Positions 1 to 4,853 of a stretch of DNA of 7,136 bases are shown one piece after another. The stretch's first letter is position 1. Every line of letters starts with the position of its first letter. Both the position numbers and the translations under genes were made by a program. The DNA is taken from assembly GCA_024711185.1 (NCBI GenBank), contig JANJTI010000157.1:1-7136 (forward strand). The letters are read 5' to 3'. A model generated the notes under the pieces. The model ran no database searches and was not told where the DNA came from. It saw only the letters and a program-made list of their open reading frames with translations. The stretch is from Brevundimonas sp. (lineage in GTDB: Bacteria; Pseudomonadota; Alphaproteobacteria; Caulobacterales; Caulobacteraceae).

Positions 1-870
1 GAAGCCGTCCGGGTTGGTCTCCGAGGCCACCAGCTGGGCCGCGGCGGCCTTCTTGGCGGCGTCGACGCCCGAGCGGCGGTCGTACTTGCCCGGCAGGGCG
101 TAGGCGGCCTTGATGTCCTCGCCGACCAGCTTCTTGATCGCTTCCACGGCTTCCGAGACGTCCTCGCCGGCGAAGTCGAACGGCTCCTTGGCGGCGTGCT
201 CGGCCAGTTCGATGATGGCTTCGATCACCGGCTGCATGCCGCGGTGCGCGAACATCAGGGCGCCGAGCATCTTCTCTTCCGAGAGCTCCTTCGCCTCCGA
301 CTCGACCATCATCAGGGCGTCGGCCGTGCCGGCGACGACGAGGTCGAGGTCCGAGGACTCCATCTGGTCGAGGGTCGGGTTAAGCACGTACTCGCCATCG
401 ACCACGCCGACGCGGGCGCCGGCGATGGGGCCCATGAACGGCACGCCGGAGATGGTCAGGGCGGCCGAGGCGGCGACCATGGCGACCATGTCGGGGTCGT
501 TCTCCATGTCGTGCTGCAGCACGGTGCAGACCACCTGCACCTCGTTCTTGAAGCCCTTGACGAACAGCGGGCGGATCGGGCGGTCGATGAGGCGCGAGAC
601 CAGCGTCTCCTTCTCGCTCGGCCGGCCTTCACGCTTGAAGTAGCCGCCCGGGATCTTGCCGGCGGCGAAGGTCTTTTCCTGGTAGTTGACCGTCAGCGGG
701 AAGAAGTCCTGGCCGGGCTTCGGCTGACGGGCGTAGACGACGGTGGCCAGCACCACGGTCTCGCCGTAGGTGGCGAGCACGGCGCCGTCGGCCTGGCGCG
801 CGATGCGGCCGGTCTCGAGGGTCAGCGGCCGGCCGGCCCACTCGATCGTCTTGCGTTTGATGTCGAACAT
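1..870 (-). CDS. pnp: Polyribonucleotide nucleotidyltransferase (PNPase), N-terminal part, cut by window edge
   Basis: PNPase is a trimeric 3'-5' phosphorolytic exoribonuclease that releases nucleoside diphosphates and works in mRNA decay with RNase E. The frame opens at ATG 870-868 with [11 protein letters not shown] and stays open for 290 codons to the left edge; the family is about 700 residues, so roughly 40% is visible. It covers the first RNase PH-like domain (about residues 10-145), its C-terminal half (about 146-215), and the beginning of the all-helical linker (about 240 onward). The signature [14 protein letters not shown] followed by [11 protein letters not shown] is at residues 77-103, where the family binds RNA and phosphate. 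The second RNase PH core, KH and S1 domains lie outside. The start is preceded by a purine-rich stretch (GAGAAAGAAGAAAA) rather than a strong Shine-Dalgarno. It is last in the rpsO-pnp order, and E. coli pnp is autocontrolled through its leader. The identity is secure. Confidence 0.97.
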   Translation of the reverse strand, partial: MFDIKRKTIEWAGRPLTLETGRIARQADGAVLATYGETVVLATVVYARQPKPGQDFFPLTVNYQEKTFAAGKIPGGYFKREGRPSEKETLVSRLIDRPIRPLFVKGFKNEVQVVCTVLQHDMENDPDMVAMVAASAALTISGVPFMGPIAGARVGVVDGEYVLNPTLDQMESSDLDLVVAGTADALMMVESEAKELSEEKMLGALMFAHRGMQPVIEAIIELAEHAAKEPFDFAGEDVSEAVEAIKKLVGEDIKAAYALPGKYDRRSGVDAAKKAAAAQLVASETNPDGF

Positions 871-1023
871 TTTTCTTCTTTCTCATCCCGAGGCCGTATT
901 GCCGTCGGGGGCGGGCGGTCAGGGGTTCAGTCCTTCGGTCCCTGTGAACCCGGGCGGCCGGATGCCGAACCGGGCGGGTGGATGAGGACCGGAAAGGCCC
1001 TCTGCGTGGTGCGCCGGGATGAG
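871..1023 (-). promoter_or_regulatory. Candidate structured leader (5' UTR) of pnp
   Basis: This is the transcribed spacer between the rpsO terminator hairpin region and the pnp start; no convincing gene was seen in it. On the minus strand CTCATCCCG (1023-1015) is perfectly complementary over 9 bases to CGGGATGAG (890-882), which lies directly upstream of the purine-rich ribosome-binding stretch of pnp. Between the arms, GGGTTCA (951-945) and TGAACCC (929-923) can form a 7-bp stem with a 15-nt loop. A second, shorter partner for the distal arm, CTCATCC, is at 986-980. In E. coli a pnp leader stem is cut by RNase III and then used for PNPase autocontrol; that this leader works alike is inference. 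I saw no recognisable sigma-70 promoter here. Confidence 0.4.
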
Positions 1024-1039
1024 CCCGCGGCGCGCGGGC
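1023..1039 (-). other. GC-only hairpin just downstream of the rpsO terminator
   Basis: GCCCGCG (1023-1029) and CGCGGGC (1033-1039) form a perfect 7-bp stem with a 3-nt loop, 8 bases beyond the terminator-like hairpin in the direction of transcription. It has no T run and is not a terminator by itself. It could protect an RNA 3' end, form a processing site between rpsO and pnp, or stack on the long-range leader stem, with which it shares one base (1023). The role is unknown. Confidence 0.35.
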
Positions 1040-1047
1040 GGATAGCA

Positions 1048-1071
1048 GAAGGGCCCGCGAGCGGGCCCTTC
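1048..1071 (-). terminator. Terminator-like hairpin after rpsO (possibly partial, rpsO-pnp)
   Basis: GAAGGGCCCG (1048-1057) pairs perfectly with CGGGCCCTTC (1062-1071): a 10-bp stem with a 4-nt loop that begins 12 bases after the rpsO stop codon. On the minus strand the stem is followed by TGCTAT, a poor U tract, so termination may be incomplete. In E. coli a comparable hairpin between rpsO and pnp lets some readthrough reach pnp. No clear separate promoter for pnp was seen, so readthrough could matter here as well. Confidence 0.7.
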
Positions 1072-1083
1072 CAGAACCTGGCG

Positions 1084-1353
1084 TTAGCGGCGCAGGCCCA
1101 GCTTGGCGACGATCGCCTGGTAGCGGGCGGCGTCGGTCTTGTTCAGGTGGTCGAGAAGGCGCCGACGCTGCGAGACCAGCTTGAGCAGGCCGCGACGCGA
1201 GTGGTTGTCCTTCTTGTGGGTCTTGAAGTGCTCGGTGAGGTTGGCGATGCGTTCCGAAAGGATCGCGACCTGGACCTCGGCCGAACCGGTGTCGCCGTCG
1301 CCACGGGCGTTATCGGCGATGATTTGAGCCTTGCGCTCAGCGGTAACCGACAT
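1084..1353 (-). CDS. rpsO: 30S ribosomal protein S15
   Basis: S15 is a primary binding protein of the 16S rRNA central domain (helices 20-22) and forms an intersubunit bridge. The 89-residue product has the family's usual length. The conserved core is plain: [14 protein letters not shown] at residues 23-36, then [19 protein letters not shown] at 39-57, with H42, D49 and S52 (counting Met) matching residues known to contact the rRNA three-way junction. It ends in a basic KLGLRR. ATG 1353-1351 is preceded by GGAG with 7-nt spacing. It starts 12 bases after the truB stop, so it is very probably cotranscribed and translationally coupled with truB. S15 represses its own translation through leader structures in several bacteria; candidate structures here are listed separately. 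Nothing is abnormal in the protein. Confidence 0.98.
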   Translation of the reverse strand: MSVTAERKAQIIADNARGDGDTGSAEVQVAILSERIANLTEHFKTHKKDNHSRRGLLKLVSQRRRLLDHLNKTDAARYQAIVAKLGLRR

Positions 1354-1360
1354 CGTATTG

Positions 1361-1405
1361 CTCCGTCATTGGAGATTGAAGACGCGGTCGGGTTCGAGCC
1401 GACCG
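1361..1405 (-). promoter_or_regulatory. rpsO translation-initiation region with paired ribosome-binding site
   Basis: Two hairpins lie at the truB/rpsO junction on the minus strand. The upstream one pairs CGGTCGG (1405-1399) with CCGACCG (1391-1385), a perfect 7-bp stem with a 7-nt loop inside the last truB codons. The downstream one pairs CTCC (1374-1371, end of truB) with the rpsO Shine-Dalgarno GGAG (1364-1361); the loop holds the truB stop codon TGA. A ribosome finishing truB would open the second stem. This suggests translational coupling, and the pair of stems is a candidate target for S15 self-repression. The structures are read by eye and no function is shown. Confidence 0.4.
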
Positions 1406-2298
1406 GCCCGCATCGAGCAGAGGGCGACGAGGGTTCCGTCCTGGAAGACCGAAACGGTTCGCGATCCCTCCCGAAGGCGGGTCTTGAGCGTTTCGACCTG
1501 TCGGGGGAGCAGAACGATCGGCCGTCCCTGGCGAAGCTGGAAGGCGTCTTGGTCCGTCACGGCGAGCTCCGGGATGTCGTCCAGGGCGGTCGCGACGGGA
1601 AGCAAGCCTTCCGGGGCGGCGCCCCTATGCACCATTTCCGCCAGCAAATCCAGCGTGACGGCGTTTTCGGTCGAGAACGGCCCGACCCGCTCGCGCCGCA
1701 GGGCGGAGACATGGCCCTCGGCCCCAAGCGCGGCGGCGAGGTCGCGCGCCAGCGAGCGCACGTAGACGCCCTTGCCGGTGCGCATGGTGATCTCGACATG
1801 GTCCTGATCGGGCGCGCCGGTCACCGCGGCCTCGTGGATGGTCACCCGCCGCGCCTTGAGCTCGACGTCCACCCCGTCCCGGGCGAGGTCGTAGGCCCTC
1901 CGGCCGTCCACCTTGATGGCCGAGAAGGCCGGAGGGATCTGATCGATCTCGCCGACGAAGGCCTGCAGCGCCGCCTTCACCTGCTCCGCCGTCGGGCGCG
2001 TGTCCGACCGGGCGACGATCTCGCCCTCCCGATCGACGCTGTCGGTGGAGATCCCCCAGTGAATGGTGAAGCGATAGACCTTCTCCGCCTCCATCATGAA
2101 CGGCACGGTCTTGGTGGCTTCGCCGAGGGCGATGGGCAGGATTCCTGAGGCCAGCGGATCGAGGGTGCCGGCGTGGCCCGCCTTCTGCGCGTCGAACAGC
2201 CGCCGCACCCGCGTCACCGCCTCGGTCGAACCCATCTCCACCGGCTTGTCCAGACAGACCCAGCCATGGACCGGAGAGCCCCGCTTGCGGCGGCCCAT
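1366..2298 (-). CDS. truB: tRNA pseudouridine(55) synthase TruB
   Basis: TruB isomerises U55 in the T-loop of elongator tRNAs to pseudouridine and also acts as a tRNA folding chaperone. The product is 310 residues (E. coli: 314). Motif [18 protein letters not shown], is at residues 39-55 with the catalytic aspartate at D47. The active-site tyrosine is in KVYRF (Y75), and [11 protein letters not shown] (177-187) supplies Y179 and R181, the arginine that pairs with the catalytic aspartate. [13 protein letters not shown] marks the end of the catalytic core, and the rest is the small C-terminal PUA-like region. All expected key residues are present. The start ATG 2298-2296 shares one base with the rbfA stop (TGATG), a typical coupling arrangement, and no separate Shine-Dalgarno is needed. 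rpsO follows after 12 bases. The identity is secure. Confidence 0.98.
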   Translation of the reverse strand: MGRRKRGSPVHGWVCLDKPVEMGSTEAVTRVRRLFDAQKAGHAGTLDPLASGILPIALGEATKTVPFMMEAEKVYRFTIHWGISTDSVDREGEIVARSDTRPTAEQVKAALQAFVGEIDQIPPAFSAIKVDGRRAYDLARDGVDVELKARRVTIHEAAVTGAPDQDHVEITMRTGKGVYVRSLARDLAAALGAEGHVSALRRERVGPFSTENAVTLDLLAEMVHRGAAPEGLLPVATALDDIPELAVTDQDAFQLRQGRPIVLLPRQVETLKTRLREGSRTVSVFQDGTLVALCSMRAGRLEPDRVFNLQ

Positions 2299-2750
2299 CA
2301 GTCCTCGTCCCCGTCGCCGGACCGTTCGATGTCGGCCCGTACGCGGGGATCGGCGAACAACCGCTCCATGCGGCCCGCCGCGTCGAAGCTCTCGTCGTGC
2401 CGGAACTTCAGATCGGGCGTGAACCGCATGTCGATGTGCCGGCCAAGCACGCCGCGCAGGAAGCGGGCGTGGGCGTTCAGGGCCTTCACGATTTCCTCGA
2501 CATGGCCCGCCGTCGGCGCCGTGTCCACGCCGGCGCCCAGCGGCTCGACGAAGCAGGTCGCGTGCTTCAGGTCCGGGCTCATCCGGACTTCGGTGACGGT
2601 GACCGACACCCCTTCAAGCGCAGGATCGTGGATCTCCTCCTCGCGGAGCACCTCGACCAAGGCGTGACGGATCAGTTCGCCGGCACGCAACTGGCGCTGC
2701 GACGGCCCCTGCGGACCGGATGCGTTGCGGGTGTGTTGCTTGCGGCCCAT
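2298..2750 (-). CDS. rbfA: 30S ribosome-binding factor RbfA
   Basis: RbfA binds immature 30S subunits near helix 1 of 16S rRNA and helps late maturation, especially in the cold. The 150-residue product carries the single KH-like domain: [20 protein letters not shown] (20-39), then the strand [21 protein letters not shown] (48-68), and [30 protein letters not shown] (90-119), which holds the kinked helix and the conserved FxxD end. It is a little longer than E. coli RbfA (133) through an N-terminal basic stretch and an acidic tail (GDGDED). I chose ATG 2750-2748 because AGAGGAGG lies 5 bases upstream; an in-frame ATG at 2828 would add 26 Arg/Ser-rich residues that do not look like RbfA. The stop overlaps truB by one base. 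IF-2, which also acts on 30S, is encoded upstream, but three unrelated genes lie between. Confidence 0.97.
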   Translation of the reverse strand: MGRKQHTRNASGPQGPSQRQLRAGELIRHALVEVLREEEIHDPALEGVSVTVTEVRMSPDLKHATCFVEPLGAGVDTAPTAGHVEEIVKALNAHARFLRGVLGRHIDMRFTPDLKFRHDESFDAAGRMERLFADPRVRADIERSGDGDED

Positions 2751-2755
2751 GGCGG

Positions 2756-2763
2756 CCTCCTCT
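2756..2763 (-). promoter_or_regulatory. Strong Shine-Dalgarno deciding the rbfA start
   Basis: The minus strand reads AGAGGAGG, which contains the full AGGAGG, 5 bases before ATG 2750-2748. It is the strongest ribosome-binding site in the window and is the reason for preferring this start over the in-frame ATG at 2828. Confidence 0.85.
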
Positions 2764-2773
2764 GTCGTCGCCC

Positions 2774-2792
2774 GCCGGGGCTCGGACCCGGC
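2774..2792 (-). other. Hairpin in the rbfA leader
   Basis: GCCGGG (2774-2779) pairs with CCCGGC (2787-2792), a perfect 6-bp stem with a 7-nt loop, ending 10 bases upstream of the rbfA Shine-Dalgarno. It sits in the 105-bp spacer 2751-2855 between the DUF2459 gene and rbfA. No T run follows, so it is not a terminator, and no clear promoter was recognised in the spacer. At this GC content a 6-bp stem is weak evidence. Confidence 0.25.
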
Positions 2793-2855
2793 TCGAAGCG
2801 AAGGCCGACGGGACGGCGAAGCCCCCATCGCGGCCGAAGGTCAGGAGCGCGGGGT

Positions 2856-3542
2856 CTAGTCCCGCCGCGCCGGGGTGTCCAGTTCGGCGCGCGCGACCGC
2901 AGCGCTGAGTTCCGAAGAGACGATCGAGCGGAACGGCCGCACCGGCAACCCCCCGGCGTTGAGCACGCCGGCGGTCCAGTGGTTGCACAGGTGGGCGATC
3001 GAGAAGGTCTCGCGGCTGGCGAAGAAGCGGGCGTCGTCGCCGGCCCGCACGGCCGCCACGCGGGGTCCGCCCCGCGACAGGTCCAGCGAGCCCTCGATAC
3101 GGCTTGCGACGGCGTCGAATCCGGCCTGTGTCAGACGCAGGCCCCGGCGGCCATTCTCGCGCGACAGCGCCGAGGGCGGCCGTTGCGCCGGGTCGAGCAT
3201 GAGCACGGAGGCGTTGCCGGGGCGGAAGAAGGCGCGGGCGCCGTCCGGCAGGCGGTGGTGGATGGGGCTCTGGTCGACGTAGAATTTCGCGTCGCCCCAG
3301 CCGATCAGGATCCAGTCGCCCGGCGGCAGCGAGCGCACGGCCTCGGCGAGCGGGCCGTCGCGCGCCTCCAGCGCCGCTCTCGGCAGGGCGAGGTCGCTGT
3401 GGAAGCCGTTGTCGAGCAGGTGCGCCTCGACGACGTCGGAGCCGTCCGCCGGGGGCCATAGCCCGGCGTCTCCGGGAGCTGTCCAGGTCCAGAGCGCGGC
3501 CAGCGCCCCGATGGCGCCCCCGACGAGGATTCCGGTCGTCAT
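2856..3542 (-). CDS. DUF2459/TIGR02117-type membrane-anchored protein of unknown function
   Basis: The 228-residue product starts with a hydrophobic segment (about residues 4-20, GILVGGAIGALAALWTW), probably a signal anchor with the rest in the periplasm. Three blocks match my knowledge of DUF2459: HLLDNGFHSDLALP (41-54), WILIGWGDAKFY (77-88) and FSIAHLCNHWTAGVLNAGGLP (180-200). The family is widespread in Proteobacteria, was first noted near urease genes, and has no established function. An early His (H48) and a late Cys (C186) resemble the order in permuted papain/NlpC-like enzymes; that is inference. ATG 3542-3540 is 11 bases after the preceding gene's stop with only a weak Shine-Dalgarno, so translation is probably coupled. 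The frame stays open upstream to 4151, but that part overlaps the previous gene and is Arg/Gly-rich noise. A 105-bp spacer separates it from rbfA. Confidence 0.82.
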   Translation of the reverse strand: MTTGILVGGAIGALAALWTWTAPGDAGLWPPADGSDVVEAHLLDNGFHSDLALPRAALEARDGPLAEAVRSLPPGDWILIGWGDAKFYVDQSPIHHRLPDGARAFFRPGNASVLMLDPAQRPPSALSRENGRRGLRLTQAGFDAVASRIEGSLDLSRGGPRVAAVRAGDDARFFASRETFSIAHLCNHWTAGVLNAGGLPVRPFRSIVSSELSAAVARAELDTPARRD

Positions 3543-3553
3543 ACCCGTGCGTC

Positions 3554-4234
3554 TCACCGGCGTACGAAGCTCCACACGCCGCAGAGGACGCTCGCAGGCG
3601 TGTCGGGGCCGATGACCGCGCGGTCGCGAAACACCATCAGGTCGACCCGTTCGCGACGATGCAGCAGGGCCACCGCGCCTGGCGGCCGGCCGCCGCACAT
3701 CGGCGAAGCTCCGACGGCGGGCTCGCCTACGGCCGGAACGACGGTTCTGACCTCGATCTGTGCATCGGCGGGCGCGTTCCAGCGGTGGGCGAATGTTTCT
3801 CCCGGGACGAAGGCCTCGTGACCCGCGGCGATGCGCAGCGGCCGCGTCCGCAGAATCGCGCCGTTCTCGAGGCGAATGCTCGCCCCGGCGAAGGTTGCCC
3901 CGCCGACGGTCTGGCGCGTCGCTTCGTCCGCAGGCGCGAACTCGCCCGTCAGGACGATGTCCTCGCCGATGGCGGCAAGCGGCCGGTCGGGGGCGGCCAC
4001 CGCGGTCCGCAAGCCGTCCAGACCGTCGACCGCCCCGTCGGCCATCCAGCTTCCCGCCCGCGCGACGGCCGGCGCGGCGCCGAACCGCACCGCCTCCCAC
4101 GCCGCCACGGCGTGCCGCTGTTCGATCGCGAGCAGGAAGAGCACCAGGCACAGGAAGGCGAGGGCGCCCGCCAGCCCTTTCAGGCCGCGGCGGCGCGATC
4201 GATCTGTCCGGCTGGCGCGAGCGAGAGCGGTCAT
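3554..4234 (-). CDS. Hypothetical protein with one N-terminal membrane segment
   Basis: I do not recognise this 226-residue protein. A basic N-terminus (RTDRSRRRGLKG) precedes one hydrophobic segment at about residues 18-37 (AFLCLVLFLLAIE), so it is likely inserted with the C-terminal 185 residues in the periplasm. That region contains strand-like stretches (DIVLTGEF, ASIRLENGAILRTRPLRIAAG, AQIEVRTVVPAV) and ends with two cysteines, C180 in SPMCGGRP and C218 in VLCGVWSF, which could form a disulfide. The C-terminus is FVRR. ATG 4234-4232 is preceded by AGGG with about 8-nt spacing. It follows the 168-aa gene by 39 bases and the DUF2459 gene follows after 11, so the three probably form one transcript. 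Codon and base usage look like the neighbours. Reading-frame reality rests on the membrane segment, the tight spacing and the lack of a better alternative frame. Confidence 0.75.
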   Translation of the reverse strand: MTALARASRTDRSRRRGLKGLAGALAFLCLVLFLLAIEQRHAVAAWEAVRFGAAPAVARAGSWMADGAVDGLDGLRTAVAAPDRPLAAIGEDIVLTGEFAPADEATRQTVGGATFAGASIRLENGAILRTRPLRIAAGHEAFVPGETFAHRWNAPADAQIEVRTVVPAVGEPAVGASPMCGGRPPGAVALLHRRERVDLMVFRDRAVIGPDTPASVLCGVWSFVRR

Positions 4235-4273
4235 CGCCGCAACCCTAGCGGGCTGAGGCGCGGCCGCGAAGAC

Positions 4274-4780
4274 CTATCGCCCGAGAGGCGCGTCGCCGGC
4301 GGACGACGCGGCGGGAGACATCCATTCCCCCCGCCAGGTGTAGGACAGGGTCACGCAGTGGCGGTAGGTTCCGTCCGCCCAGCGGCCGACGGCCTGCAGC
4401 GTCAGGGGGCGGGCCAGTCGCACCCGGCCGCTCACCAGCCACGCCTCGTCGGCTCCGGGACACAGGGCGCGCGTCAGGCCGCGGCCGTCGCCCTCGGGCG
4501 AGATGGTGTAGATCGCGCTTTCGGCCGCGCCTTCGGGCAGGGCGCGCCGCACCGCGTCGGGCCCGCCGCGTCGCACCTCGGCCGCGCCCCGATTGGAGGT
4601 CGAGATGATCTTGCGCACGCTGATCGCCCCGAACAGGCCGCGGTCGGCTTCGAGGGTCACGCCGCGGGTCAGGGCCTGGGTGATCCGGTCCGAGGCGTCG
4701 TAGGCGAGGTAGCGGATCTCGGCCGCCGCCGGTCCGGCGACGAACGACAGGGCCAGGGCGGCGGTCAGGATGCGGCGCAT
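4274..4780 (-). CDS. Hypothetical secreted (periplasmic) protein
   Basis: I do not recognise this 168-residue protein. It begins MRRILTAALALSFVAGPAAA, a textbook Sec signal peptide with likely cleavage after A20 (AAA before EIRY). The mature part is about 148 residues with two cysteines, C107 (ALCPGADEAW) and C142 (YRHCVTLSYTW), possibly a disulfide, and alternating hydrophobic stretches (AWLVSGRVRLARPLTLQAVGRW, CVTLSYTWRGEW) that suggest beta structure. I chose ATG 4780-4778 over the in-frame ATG at 4819 because it puts the signal peptide at the very N-terminus and has GGGGGA about 9 bases upstream. It lies 73 bases after the infB stop, beyond a weak terminator-like hairpin, and 39 bases before the membrane protein gene. 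Its function is unknown; a structural or binding role in the envelope is only a guess. Confidence 0.77.
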   Translation of the reverse strand: MRRILTAALALSFVAGPAAAEIRYLAYDASDRITQALTRGVTLEADRGLFGAISVRKIISTSNRGAAEVRRGGPDAVRRALPEGAAESAIYTISPEGDGRGLTRALCPGADEAWLVSGRVRLARPLTLQAVGRWADGTYRHCVTLSYTWRGEWMSPAASSAGDAPLGR

Positions 4781-4809
4781 GCGTCTTGATCCCCCATGCG
4801 GATGGCGAA

Positions 4810-4833
4810 ACGGCGGCACCTGCGCGCCGCCGT
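4810..4833 (-). terminator. Weak terminator-like hairpin after infB
   Basis: ACGGCGGC (4810-4817) and GCCGCCGT (4826-4833) form a perfect 8-bp stem with an 8-nt loop, 20 bases after the infB stop. On the minus strand only TT follows the stem before CGCC, so it is at best a weak intrinsic terminator and may let transcription pass into the three downstream genes and rbfA. Confidence 0.4.
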
Positions 4834-4853
4834 CCCGGTGATCCTGCGAACGC

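Noticed and set aside
629..886. 85-codon minus-strand frame at the pnp start
   Set aside because: It is one base out of frame with pnp, which shows full family similarity from ATG 870.
196..2148. 650-codon plus-strand open frame
   Set aside because: It lies antisense to pnp, rpsO and truB, crosses their boundaries, has no recognisable domain, and is explained by high GC with few stop codons on the opposite strand.
2751..2828. Upstream rbfA start at 2828
   Set aside because: It adds 26 low-complexity residues and ignores the AGAGGAGG 5 bases before ATG 2750.
2820..2855. Terminator after the DUF2459 gene
   Set aside because: The best pairing (CCCC-GCG with CGC-GGGG) needs a 3-nt bulge and has no T run behind it.
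2614..3459. 281-codon minus-strand frame
   Set aside because: It overlaps rbfA and the DUF2459 gene in another frame and has Pro/Arg-rich noise composition.
2856..4151. 431-codon version of the DUF2459 gene starting at 4151
   Set aside because: The added 203 residues overlap the 226-aa gene and are Arg/Gly-rich without family similarity; the start at 3542 begins with a membrane segment.
4235..4273. Palindromic GC run between the two hypothetical genes as a terminator or operator
   Set aside because: Only a short CGCGGCCGCG palindrome; no loop and no T run; expected at this GC content.
2397..4789. Long plus-strand open frames (2397-3461 and 3659-4789)
   Set aside because: Arg/Gly/Ala-rich noise opposite rbfA, the DUF2459 gene and the two hypothetical genes; no motif or ribosome-binding site was seen.
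4781..4819. Upstream start at 4819 for the secreted protein
   Set aside because: It would put 13 residues in front of an otherwise ideal signal peptide.
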